NCBI GenBank assembly: GCA_018004935.1
Contig: JAGNBF010000032.1
Span: 1-64,000 of the forward strand
Origin: Chloroflexota bacterium
Lineage (GTDB): Bacteria; Chloroflexota; Anaerolineae; Promineifilales; Promineifilaceae
DNA length: 64,000 nucleotides
Direction of reading: 5' to 3'
Shown: piece by piece, positions 26,801-34,393 of the stretch
Position numbering within the stretch: position 1 is the stretch's first letter
Layout: the number at the start of each line of letters is the position of its first letter
Position numbers and translations under genes: made by a program
Notes under the pieces: model-generated
The model's database searches: none
The model's input: only the letters and a program-made list of their open reading frames with translations
Told to the model about the DNA's origin: nothing

Positions 26801-27643
26801 CTGCGCCTGGGGGATCCGGAGCAAGCCCGCCAACAGTTTACGGCCGGTTTGGCGGTGCTCCAGACGACGGGCGCACGGCAACTCGTGGCTACGACCATAC
26901 TGGCTCTGGGTAATGCGTATAAACGGCTGGGGCAGTATGATCAGGCATTGTCTTGTTATCAGCAGGCGCTCAGTCTCAGCCAGACGTTAGGCTTTCAGGC
27001 CCTCATCGCCAACAGTATCGGCTCTATTGGCTCTATTCATTTTGAGCAAGGCAATTTCGCGGCCGCACGCCTGGCTTTTGAGGAAGCCCGGCAATTAAAC
27101 CTGGCCATGGGCAACAACTTGAACAGCACCCTCTGGTTACTCAACGTGGCTCAGGTGGATATGGCCCTGGCACGTCATGAAATTGCTTTACAGAATACCC
27201 AACAGGCCATCACCCAGTTCCGTGCTTTGATGAATGAGCGGTATACGGCTATGGGGCTGGTGCAACAAGCTCAAATTTTGTGGCGACAGGGAGAGTGGTT
27301 GGCCGCTCAGCACTCCTTGCGGGAAGCGTTACAAATCGGAGAACCCATTCGGGAAAAGCAGGTGCTTTTTGAAGGCAACCTGCTCCAATCTCATTTATGG
27401 GTGTCGCTGGGCGAACCAGAAACGGCCCAAAACCACCTTGTCGTGATGCTGGCGTCATTTATGAGTCAGGCGGAGCAAGCCCAAATTTATTATACGTTGT
27501 GGCAATTAACGGGTGACGAATCTTACCGGGAACAGGCGACACAGTTGTACCGGCTTTTATTACCCCAGACACCTAATTATCAATACCGGCAACATCTGGC
27601 GGCGTTGGTGGGGGAAAATAGAGACCTGAAACCATATGGGTAA
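23819..27643 (+). CDS. AfsR/SARP-type transcriptional regulator with NB-ARC ATPase and TPR array
   Basis: A signal-integrating transcription activator of about 1274 residues. A winged-helix DNA-binding domain (~1-95: LHLALFGPFHLTTTGGATIT, then RGLLAYLATEADRPHRREAL) is followed by a bacterial transcriptional activation (BTAD) domain (~98-250). An NB-ARC/STAND ATPase follows (~280-560) with Walker A LLGPGGMGKTRL at ~309-320, Walker B MLLVCDNFEQI and LLTSREPL. Some 12 TPR-like repeats (~640-1230: e.g. SQLHAQTSHFLGQLGQYEDA, IGYVYQLKADYPQALAHLHQ) form the sensor. ATP-driven STAND switching on ligand binding by the repeats is the family mechanism; the ligand and targets here are unknown. It contains seven GCGGCCGC sites, several in TPR helices. 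No secondary-metabolite cluster is adjacent. Confidence 0.85.
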   Translation: MQSLHLALFGPFHLTTTGGATITLATDKVRGLLAYLATEADRPHRREALAGLFWPDMPDEQARNNLRLSLHRLRQALDAVVPGVSESLFEVNRHVVQLHTAGLTRDIQEFQQALFSCETHEHAQLESCVHCLPRLETAAALYQGEFLAGFSLAEGETFEDWLLMQREFWHQKALLTLHTLTEMLARRGEVEAALRAAQRQLALDPFYEPAYRQAMHVQALHGLRPQALSLYEQCRQLLADELGVAPDPETTHLWQKIKEGTLQPVPARPAQTGVHHFPAPLTPFIGRQQELKEIMTTLANPACRVLTLLGPGGMGKTRLCLQVGQQLAGSGRYYRDGIYFIALANVTSEPLLITTIAQRLGLRLEEQTTPGHQLLAYLRDKEMLLVCDNFEQIVTAAAFVAEIVTTAPQVQILLTSREPLNIRAEWRQQVQGLTVSGERAEAVELFQRSARRMMPNFQLRPSDGETVRALSRLVDGMPLALEIAAAWVRVMEPAAILRETQKSLDFLASPLQDMPERHQSVRAVLTQSWQMLAAHLQGVLARLALFPGDFALDAVLIILPDATMLDIATLLDKSLLHRLPQGRYEMHELLRQFARQHPSPQTIDFQRRYSLYYLGLVAQQEGELRGRDPQPALNLLQAELEHVRQAWHWSVAQQQADALHLAITGLSRFYHLVGLFHEAEDRFLTTLPAVETWPPSPDITVLLSQLHAQTSHFLGQLGQYEDAIQHAQATRQLATSGALTELLAQSYRLEGEWRRHLSQFDEAKKVLTQALQFYTMAEPQGAMAHILNEMGFVHLTQSQYAVALYTFDQARQIYEAVGDQSEISTTLGNIGYVYQLKADYPQALAHLHQAMSMAEAIGYKQEIVKHSISLGNVYMEQGNIAAARVIYEKAWQLAQGLGYVRGIINSMLQLGNAYANQGQFQEALQWFQKAKTQAEVAGLRDLIALILGRQAIVLGRRGDNQAAITHYEQAIQLCREINNQAELGRNLSNLGNIYLRLGDPEQARQQFTAGLAVLQTTGARQLVATTILALGNAYKRLGQYDQALSCYQQALSLSQTLGFQALIANSIGSIGSIHFEQGNFAAARLAFEEARQLNLAMGNNLNSTLWLLNVAQVDMALARHEIALQNTQQAITQFRALMNERYTAMGLVQQAQILWRQGEWLAAQHSLREALQIGEPIREKQVLFEGNLLQSHLWVSLGEPETAQNHLVVMLASFMSQAEQAQIYYTLWQLTGDESYREQATQLYRLLLPQTPNYQYRQHLAALVGENRDLKPYG

Positions 27644-28006
27644 CAAAAAAGGTAAGGGTTCATTTATCCCGCCCGGTGGTCAAACTCGCCCGATTGCATA
27701 CTCGGATTTCCCCCACCCCTAACCCCGCCCCCAGGGGCGGGGAACTTTTTAGGAGCCGTTTTTCGCGGGCATTCGCCCGCGAAAAACGGCTCAAATTGTT
27801 TTTTCGGCGTGGTTCAAAAGTCGGCAAACGGTGCTTAACAGTTTGTAGGGCGATTTGGTAAATCGCCCACGAGACGATTTACCAAATCGTCCTACAAATT
27901 TGTAAAGCTGACCTGAATCATGCCGTTTTTTCCCTTCTTGCCAGGAATCGTTAGGGTAGTGGGTTCATTGGGGTGAGTATGCAATCGCCCTGACTGAACG
28001 CTTATC
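27644..28006. repeat. Composite family-E repeat, long palindrome and family-A hairpin
   Basis: 27709-27750 is a family-E unit (CCCACCCCTAACCCCGCCCC, then AGGGGCGGGGAACTTTTT). It is followed immediately by a perfect 18-bp stem with 4-nt loop at 27753-27792 (arm GAGCCGTTTTTCGCGGGC). 27807-27924 is a full family-A element with outer arms GCGTGGTTCA/TGAATCATGC. 27959-27993 repeats the text of 66-104. No gene is seen. Confidence 0.8.
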
Positions 28007-28050
28007 AAAAAAGCGTGCCGTAGATTGACATAATCTAGGGCACGCTTTTT
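28007..28050. terminator. Bidirectional rho-independent terminator
   Basis: Stem AAAAAAGCGTGCC / GGCACGCTTTTT around a 17-nt loop, with A and T tracts on the two sides. It sits between the plus-strand AfsR-like gene and the convergent minus-strand ABC operon, and could serve both. Confidence 0.8.
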
Positions 28051-28076
28051 GTTGCCGACTGTGGCCCGGTTAAGAC

Positions 28077-29972
28077 TTAATCGGCCATTACCAGAAACGA
28101 TTCTACTGCGGCGCTTTCGTCCTCATCGGTTTCGTTTGTGTGTTCAAACTGGCTGTTATACAGTTCGGCGTAGAAGCCACCCCGCGCCAGCAGTTCCAGG
28201 TGGTTGCCCTGCTCCACAATATCCCCATCGCGCATGACCAGAATCAAATCGGCGTTGCGGATGGTGGAGAGGCGGTGGGCGATGATGAAGCTAGTGCGCC
28301 CCACCATGAGGCGATCCATCGCTTTTTGAATTAACACCTCGGTGCGGGTGTCTACCGAACTGGTGGCTTCGTCCAGGATGAGGATACGGGGATCGGCCAG
28401 GACGGCGCGGGCGATGGTGAGCAACTGCATCTGCCCCTGGGAGATGTTGGTCGTCTCTTCGTTGATGACCATGTTGTAGCCATCGGCCAGGGTATGGACG
28501 AAATGGTCTACGTGGGCGGCTTGCGCGGCCGCGATCACCTCTTCATCCGTCGCATCAGGCCGTCCATAGCGGATATTCTCCATGATGGTGTCGTTGTACA
28601 GCCAGGTGTCCTGCAACACCATACCAAACCGCCGCCGCAAATCCTGCCGCGTAAACGCCCGGATGTCGTGCCCATCCACCAGAATTGCCCCCTCGTTGAC
28701 ATCGTAGAAGCGCATCAACAATTTGACGATGGTGGTTTTGCCCGCCCCCGTCGGCCCGACGATGGCGACTTTCTGCCCTGGTCTGGCTTCGGCGGAGAGG
28801 TTGTAGATGACCGGTTTGTCGGCCTCGTAGCCGAAGCGGACGTTGCGGAACTCCACATGGCCCCGTACTGTCTCCACCTGCACCGGGTTTTCCGTTTCTT
28901 TGACCTCTTCTGGCTCTTCCAGGAACTCAAAGACCCGTTCCGCGGCCGCGGCCGTCTGTTGCAACACATTCGAGATATTCGCCAACTGCATCAGCGGCAT
29001 ATTAAACGAGCGCACATACTGGATAAACGCCTGAATATCCCCTACCGTAATCGCCTTCTGCACCGTCAGATAACCGCCCACCACGACCACCGCCACATAC
29101 CCCAGGTTGCCGATAAAGTTCATAATCGGCATCATCAACCCCGACAAAAACTGGGATTTCCAGGCTACGTTGTACAGCGTGGCGTTATACGTCTCGAACT
29201 GGGCGATACTGCGCTCTTCCCCATTAAACGCCTTCATCACCCGGTGGCCGCCAAACATCTCTTCCACATGGCCGTTCACATGCCCCAGGTAATCCTGCTG
29301 TTCCTTAAAGTAGACCTGCGACCGGCTCACAATAAAACCCACCAGCCCCAATGTCAACGGAATCACAATCAAAGACACCAACGTCATCGCCCAACTAATC
29401 GAGAGCATCATGATCAGCACCCCCACCACTGTAATGAGCGAGGTGATAATCTGCGTCAGGCTCTGGCTGAGGGTCTGGTTGATGGTGTCCACATCATTGG
29501 TGATGCGGGACAGCACTTCGCCGTGGGTGGTTTTGTCGTAATAACTCAGCGGCAGGCGGTTGATTTTGGCCGCAATCTCCTGGCGAAAGCGGTACGAAAT
29601 ATCCGTCGAGACATCGGCCATGATCCAGCCCATGATGTAAGCAAACACCGACGACAGCACGTACAGCACCAGCATAATCAGCAAAATCTGACCGATATAG
29701 TCGAAGTCAATCGTGCCCGTCCCGGCAATTTCCGCCATCACCCCTTCAAACAGGCGGGTGGTGGCGTTGCCTAACACCTTTGGCCCTACAATATTGAACA
29801 CCGTGGATGCGACCGCAAAAATAAAAACAATGATAATTTTGCTCTTATAGGCATTCAGATATTGGGTCAGCTTGGCCATCGTTGCTCTGAAGTTGCGTGC
29901 CCGATCCCCTTTCCGCATGGCCGCCATCGGCCCCCCTTCACCCCCGCGTCGTTGCTGTTGCATAAACATCAT
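28077..29972 (-). CDS. ABC exporter half-transporter (catalytic NBD)
   Basis: The second subunit of a heterodimeric type IV ABC exporter in the cytoplasmic membrane, 631 residues. Six transmembrane helices (~50-330) precede the nucleotide-binding domain: Walker A VGPTGAGKTTIVKLL, Q-loop MVLQDTW, signature NISQGQMQLLTIARA (ISQGQ rather than LSGGQ), Walker B ILILDEATSSVD with catalytic Glu, and the H-loop in IIAHRLSTI. It overlaps the upstream subunit by 4 nt (ATGA, 29969-29972), showing translational coupling. It is similar to MdlB/YheH-type drug or lipid exporters; the substrate cannot be read. An N-terminal Gly/Arg-rich extension (QQQRRGGEGGPMAAMRKGDR) is typical for this subfamily. Confidence 0.9.
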   Translation of the reverse strand: MMFMQQQRRGGEGGPMAAMRKGDRARNFRATMAKLTQYLNAYKSKIIIVFIFAVASTVFNIVGPKVLGNATTRLFEGVMAEIAGTGTIDFDYIGQILLIMLVLYVLSSVFAYIMGWIMADVSTDISYRFRQEIAAKINRLPLSYYDKTTHGEVLSRITNDVDTINQTLSQSLTQIITSLITVVGVLIMMLSISWAMTLVSLIVIPLTLGLVGFIVSRSQVYFKEQQDYLGHVNGHVEEMFGGHRVMKAFNGEERSIAQFETYNATLYNVAWKSQFLSGLMMPIMNFIGNLGYVAVVVVGGYLTVQKAITVGDIQAFIQYVRSFNMPLMQLANISNVLQQTAAAAERVFEFLEEPEEVKETENPVQVETVRGHVEFRNVRFGYEADKPVIYNLSAEARPGQKVAIVGPTGAGKTTIVKLLMRFYDVNEGAILVDGHDIRAFTRQDLRRRFGMVLQDTWLYNDTIMENIRYGRPDATDEEVIAAAQAAHVDHFVHTLADGYNMVINEETTNISQGQMQLLTIARAVLADPRILILDEATSSVDTRTEVLIQKAMDRLMVGRTSFIIAHRLSTIRNADLILVMRDGDIVEQGNHLELLARGGFYAELYNSQFEHTNETDEDESAAVESFLVMAD

Positions 29973-32212
29973 GATAGTTCCTCCATGCTGAGCTGGGACA
30001 ACGCAATTTCTTGATACGTTTCACAACTGACCATAAGCTCTTCGTGCGTCCCCTGACCCACCATCCGCCCCTCATCCAGCACGATAATTTGCTCCGCCTG
30101 CTTAACAGTAGAAACCCGTTGTGTCACTACCAAAAGCGTACTGTCTTCAATGTTTTCGTGTAGGGCGCGGCGCAAAGCGGCATCGGTCTTAAAGTCCAAC
30201 GCGGAGAAGGTGTCGTCAAAAATGTAGATGGGCGCCTGTTTGACCAGGGCGCGAGCGATGGAAAGCCGTTGCCGCTGACCCCCGGATACGTTGGTGCCCC
30301 CCTGAGCAATTTCGGTCATCAGCCCATCCGCTTTGCTGTTGACAAACTCGGATGCCTGGGCGATAGCCACCGCTTTTTGGATGACTTCGTTGCTGGCGTT
30401 GTCATCGGCGTAGCGCAGATTGCTGGCGATAGTGCCGGAGAACAGGGTTCCCTTTTGCGGCACATAACCGATTTTGTCGCGCAGGTCGTGTTGGGTGACC
30501 TCCCGAATGTCTATGCCATCGAGCAAAATCGCGCCGTCGGTTACATCATAAAAGCGGGGGATGAGGTTGACGACGGTGGATTTGCCGGAGCCAGTGGAGC
30601 CGATGAAGGCGGTTGTTTCACCGGGTTGGGCTACAAAACTAATGTTGTGTAGGACATCGGTGTCCGCGCCAGGGTAGCGGAAGGAGACGTTGCGGAATTC
30701 AACGCGGCCGCGAAACGCCCCATTCAACTGCTTCGGTTTAACCGGGTCCTGAATCACCGGCTCCGTCTCCAACACATCGGCAATACGTTCCGCCGACACC
30801 GAAGCACGGGGCAGGATGATGAACAACATGGACAACATCAGGAAGGAGAAGACGATTTGCATGGCGTATTGCAGGAAAGCCATCATATCCCCTACCTGCA
30901 TGTTCGCTTCCGCCACCTGATGGGCCCCCACCCACAGGATCACCACCGAAAGCACGTTCAAGATGAACATCATCATCGGCATCATAATGACCATGACACG
31001 GGCGATGAACAGGGTGTTGGCGGTCAGGTCTTCGTTGGCTTTGTCGAACCGTTTTTCTTCAAACGGTTGCATGTTGAAGGCCCGAATGACCATCATACCG
31101 GAGAGGTTCTCGCGGGCGACCAGGTTCAGCTTGTCAATGAGGGTCTGCACGACGCGGAATTTGGGCATAGCGATAGACACAATGGTGATGATGAGCGTGA
31201 CCAGGACGACCACCGCCACAGCAATCGTCCACCACATAGACGACCCTTTCCCGGCGGCGCGAATGATCCCACCCACCCCCATGATCGGGGCGTAGAAGAC
31301 TAGGCGCACCATAAACATCGTCACCATTTGCAATTGGGTAATGTCGTTGGTGGAGCGGGTGATGAGAGAGGCGGTGGGGAATTTGTCAAACTCGGCACTG
31401 GAGAAGCTCTCCACCTTGCGGAAGATGTCGCTCCGCAGGTCGCGCCCCACTCCGGCGGCAATTTTGGCGGAGAGGTAGCCCACCGTGATGGTACAGACGG
31501 CGGAGAGCAGGGTGATGCCCAACATGATCAGGCCGGTACGGATGATGTATTGGTTTTGCAGTTTGCCCACGTCCATGCCCAACGCCTCGTACTCAGCCTT
31601 GACCTGTACGATGGCCGACTGGCCGATCATTTTGTCCCCCAGCGCGGCAAACCGTTCGTTCATGGTGTCAGACAGGTCGGCGCGTTGGGCAGAGGGCATA
31701 CGGCCCAGCAAGGCGAATAAGTCTGCGCCAGGGGGGAGTTGGGAGAGGTTGAATGGGCTGTCGCCGTTGCTAAACTGCGCGGCCGCGTCCGGGTTCTCCA
31801 TCATCTGCGTCAACGCCCCCACCACGAGCAGAGCCTTGGCCAGCGGGTCAGTCAGGGCGTCCACCTCGTCCTGGCTGAGGTCGTTACGGACGTAAATGGC
31901 CTCGTCTTCCAGGAGCGGGTAGGTGGCGACGTAATCGTCGGCTTCCAGGGTGTTGGGTTCGATGAGGGAGTAGGCAGATTGGATTGCGGCCGCGTCGTCC
32001 TCATCCACAAACAACAAAACGTGTTCCAGGGTGCTCTGGCGCAGTGCCATAGGCACGGGGCTGTCTACGCCACTCTGCTGAATGCCCGTGTTGACAATCT
32101 GCGAGAGATAATCGGGCAGAGCCAGGTCAAAATTGGCCTGGATGAACAACAGAATGACGGAAACCACAAACATAAACATGTAAGGGTTTAAGTACTTTCT
32201 TATCCGAAACAT
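29969..32212 (-). CDS. ABC exporter half-transporter (degenerate NBD partner)
   Basis: First subunit of the heterodimer, 747 residues. The first membrane helix is followed by a ~150-residue extracytoplasmic insertion (~45-210, rich in Asp/Glu and Ala) before the rest of the membrane domain. The NBD has Walker A GSTGSGKSTVVNLI, a canonical signature VSGGQRQRLSIARALV and Walker B IYIFDDTFSALD. The catalytic Glu is Asp, and the H-loop His is replaced (VVTQRVSTV). Such asymmetry, one consensus and one degenerate ATP site, is established for heterodimeric exporters of the YheI/YheH and TM287/288 type. The large insertion could bind substrate or a partner. ATG 32212 is preceded by GGAG at a 10-nt distance. 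Confidence 0.9.
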   Translation of the reverse strand: MFRIRKYLNPYMFMFVVSVILLFIQANFDLALPDYLSQIVNTGIQQSGVDSPVPMALRQSTLEHVLLFVDEDDAAAIQSAYSLIEPNTLEADDYVATYPLLEDEAIYVRNDLSQDEVDALTDPLAKALLVVGALTQMMENPDAAAQFSNGDSPFNLSQLPPGADLFALLGRMPSAQRADLSDTMNERFAALGDKMIGQSAIVQVKAEYEALGMDVGKLQNQYIIRTGLIMLGITLLSAVCTITVGYLSAKIAAGVGRDLRSDIFRKVESFSSAEFDKFPTASLITRSTNDITQLQMVTMFMVRLVFYAPIMGVGGIIRAAGKGSSMWWTIAVAVVVLVTLIITIVSIAMPKFRVVQTLIDKLNLVARENLSGMMVIRAFNMQPFEEKRFDKANEDLTANTLFIARVMVIMMPMMMFILNVLSVVILWVGAHQVAEANMQVGDMMAFLQYAMQIVFSFLMLSMLFIILPRASVSAERIADVLETEPVIQDPVKPKQLNGAFRGRVEFRNVSFRYPGADTDVLHNISFVAQPGETTAFIGSTGSGKSTVVNLIPRFYDVTDGAILLDGIDIREVTQHDLRDKIGYVPQKGTLFSGTIASNLRYADDNASNEVIQKAVAIAQASEFVNSKADGLMTEIAQGGTNVSGGQRQRLSIARALVKQAPIYIFDDTFSALDFKTDAALRRALHENIEDSTLLVVTQRVSTVKQAEQIIVLDEGRMVGQGTHEELMVSCETYQEIALSQLSMEELS

Positions 32213-32983
32213 AGTACAGGGTCTCCTTTTCAGGGGGAGATTAAGATGGAAAATTTCATCGTGAACGTTCAGTCGGGTTACATCAACGGATTAAAAAACA
32301 ACGGCGTGGTTCAAAAGCAGGCAACCGGTGCTTAACACTTTGTAGGGCGATTTGGTAAATCGCCCACGAGACGATTTACCAAATCGTCCTACAAATTTGT
32401 AAAGCTGACCTGAACCATGCCAAAACAACCGATTTTCCAGAGATCGTCTTTAATCCGTTTCTGGCTCTTTCGGAATTCGTGGGGTGTGGCTACATGGTGG
32501 GGCTGGCCTTGTGCCTGCCCCGCCGAGGGCAACCACAAAGACTGCCCCTACAGATGGTGTCAACCCCCTGAAATCCCCAAGACCCCGTTTTTTTCGGCAT
32601 GGTTCAAAAGTCGGCAAACGGTGCTTAACACTTTGTAGGGCGATTTGGTAAATCGCCCACGAGACGATTTACCAAATCGTCCTACAAATTTGTAAAGTTG
32701 ACCTGAACCATGCCTTTTTTCTAAATCCGTGCAACTATTCAGGTATCAGAATTTTTCCCCACACCCGGCGTAGAATGAGAAGGTGGAATTGCTGACCCTC
32801 ACCCCCAACCCCTCTCCCGTAGCGGGAGAGGGGAGTTAGTTCCCTCTCCCTGGGGAGAGGGTTAGGGTGAGGGGCTGTATAGATACAAATCCGTTGATGT
32901 AACCAAAACGGCCTAAAATCGTCTCTGAACTGAACGGTTACATTTCATCTTGTAGGAGATGAACCGATGGGATTAACGTGGGT
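32213..32983. repeat. Repeat block between MarR gene and ABC operon
   Basis: Two complete family-A elements (32304-32421 and 32597-32714) flank a family-D copy (32461-32585). 32797-32874 is another repeat (CCCTCACCCCCAACCCCTCT, then GGGAGAGGGTTAGGGTGAGG) with nested stems; a related copy lies at 49452-49530. Without these ~550 bp the MarR and ABC genes would be close neighbours in one direction. Confidence 0.8.
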
Positions 32984-33511
32984 TTAGACTTGCTCGCGCA
33001 GAGTGGTCACGTGTACTCCAACTTTGTGCAACAGTTGGGATAAGGTGGCCTGCTCTTCTGCTGTCAGTACCGTAAAACAGTTGTTAATCGTTGCCAGATG
33101 TTCGCGGGCATGATGGGTAACGAGGGTACGCCCTTTTTCCGTCAGCCTGATGTTAAAACGGCGTCGATCCTGTGGGTCCAGTTCCCGCTCTACCAACTCT
33201 TCCGCTTCTAAATTACGAATGTGGGAACTCATGTTATTACGGCTGACCCCCTGCCGCTGGCTGATTTCTGAGGGGTTCAGATCTGCCCGTTCGCCCATTT
33301 GCTCGGCAAAAAACAGGTGCATGAGCACCCGGTATTGCGCCGAGGACAGCCCGGCATCCTCCAAACTTTGTTCGCCAACATGATAAATGAGGCGGGCGGT
33401 AAAACCCATTTCATCCATGAGGCGCACCGATTTGGGGTCAATTTCAGGGTTTAGGGATTGTACAAATTGAACCCATTTTTCTCGTTTTTGCGGGTCAAGT
33501 AACCAGGTCAT
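32984..33511 (-). CDS. MarR-family transcriptional regulator
   Basis: A dimeric winged-helix repressor of 175 residues from ATG 33511. The wHTH is clear: LNPSEISQRQGVSRNNMSSH (recognition helix), then RNLEAEELVERELDPQDRRR (wing with D-x-R-R-R) and FNIRLTEKGRTLV. A GTG at 33517 is an alternative start, but AAAAGG 5 nt ahead of ATG 33511 favours the latter. It probably controls the ABC exporter downstream in the same direction, the usual partner of MarR regulators of this kind, although 770 bp of repeats now separate them. Ligand unknown. No GCGGCCGC occurs in it. Confidence 0.88.
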   Translation of the reverse strand: MTWLLDPQKREKWVQFVQSLNPEIDPKSVRLMDEMGFTARLIYHVGEQSLEDAGLSSAQYRVLMHLFFAEQMGERADLNPSEISQRQGVSRNNMSSHIRNLEAEELVERELDPQDRRRFNIRLTEKGRTLVTHHAREHLATINNCFTVLTAEEQATLSQLLHKVGVHVTTLREQV

Positions 33512-33517
33512 AACCAC

Positions 33518-33576
33518 CTTTTATTGGATGATAAAAGTAACGGGCGGAATTGTACACTATGGAACTATTCTGTCAA
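33518..33576 (-). promoter_or_regulatory. MarR gene promoter with 7-6-7 palindromic operator
   Basis: On the minus strand TTGACA (33571-33576) and TACAAT (33549-33554) are separated by 16 bp, a near-consensus promoter. Downstream, at 33518-33537, is the inverted repeat CTTTTAT-n6-ATAAAAG, placed between the expected transcript start and the start codon. MarR proteins commonly autoregulate through such sites; this is a candidate autorepression operator. Confidence 0.65.
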
Positions 33577-34380
33577 TGATATTTTAGGGTGGTCAACAAT
33601 TTTCAATTCAACAACACCAAAAAGGTAGAACAGCCTTTTAGGCTGTTCACCCTGTACAGCTTATGGTATCCCCCACCCCTAACCCCGCCCCCAGGGGCGG
33701 GGAACTTTTCTCGGTGCGGTTTTTCGGGGTCTTCGCCCCGAAAAACCGCATGGTTGAATTTTGCCTTTCCTTTTGTCGTTTAAAAAAACAGTCGGGTAAT
33801 ATGGTATCCTCCACCCCTAACCCCGCCCCCAGGGGCGGGGAACTTTTCTCCTGTGCCTGGTGTTTTCCCCTTTCTGCTGGGAAGCACAGGGGGAGGGGCG
33901 AATCAACTCATTACCCGATTAGGCTCTTTCGGAATTCGTGGGGTGCGGCTAGATGCAGGGGCTGGCCTTGTGCCTGCCCCGCCGAGGGCAACCACAAGGG
34001 TTGCCCCTACAGATGGTGTCAACTCCCTGAAATCCCAAAGACCCCCCGATTAATCATTTAATCAATAAACCGCGCCGGTGGGTTTCTCCCCTTTCCTCTG
34101 GGATCGCCGGGGGAGGGGTCTTCAGCCCCAACTGACCCAAGCTGTTGCCGCTAACAAAATGTCACTTTATGACCGTGGTAAGTATATGACAAACTTCACC
34201 CGCCTTATGTGCTAATTGACCTTCTACCCTATTCACTGGAGGAGTATCCTGTTACAGTCGGGTATATTGGCTGATGCTCGGCCAACCCCACCATTTAACC
34301 GTACCCCGTGAATTCCCAAGAACTAAAAAGATGTACCCCGTGGTGATCAGGCAGTATCAGTAGTCGTACAAGTTCCCGAT
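33577..34380. repeat. Intergenic region with two family-E units, a palindrome and family D
   Basis: 33670-33708 and 33812-33850 are family-E units. 33715-33750 is a perfect 15-bp stem with a 6-nt loop (arm TGCGGTTTTTCGGGG), directly after the first unit. 33922-34047 is a family-D copy. 34050-34378 contains a worn E-type fragment (34080-34122) and otherwise nothing I recognise; GAGGAAT at 34381-34387 is the ribosome site of the next gene. Confidence 0.75.
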
Positions 34381-34393
34381 GAGGAATAGGACC

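Noticed and set aside
28494-29774. 426-residue plus-strand open frame
   Set aside because: It lies fully antisense to the ABC exporter gene, whose Walker and signature motifs are unmistakable; the antisense translation is His/Arg-rich with no domain.
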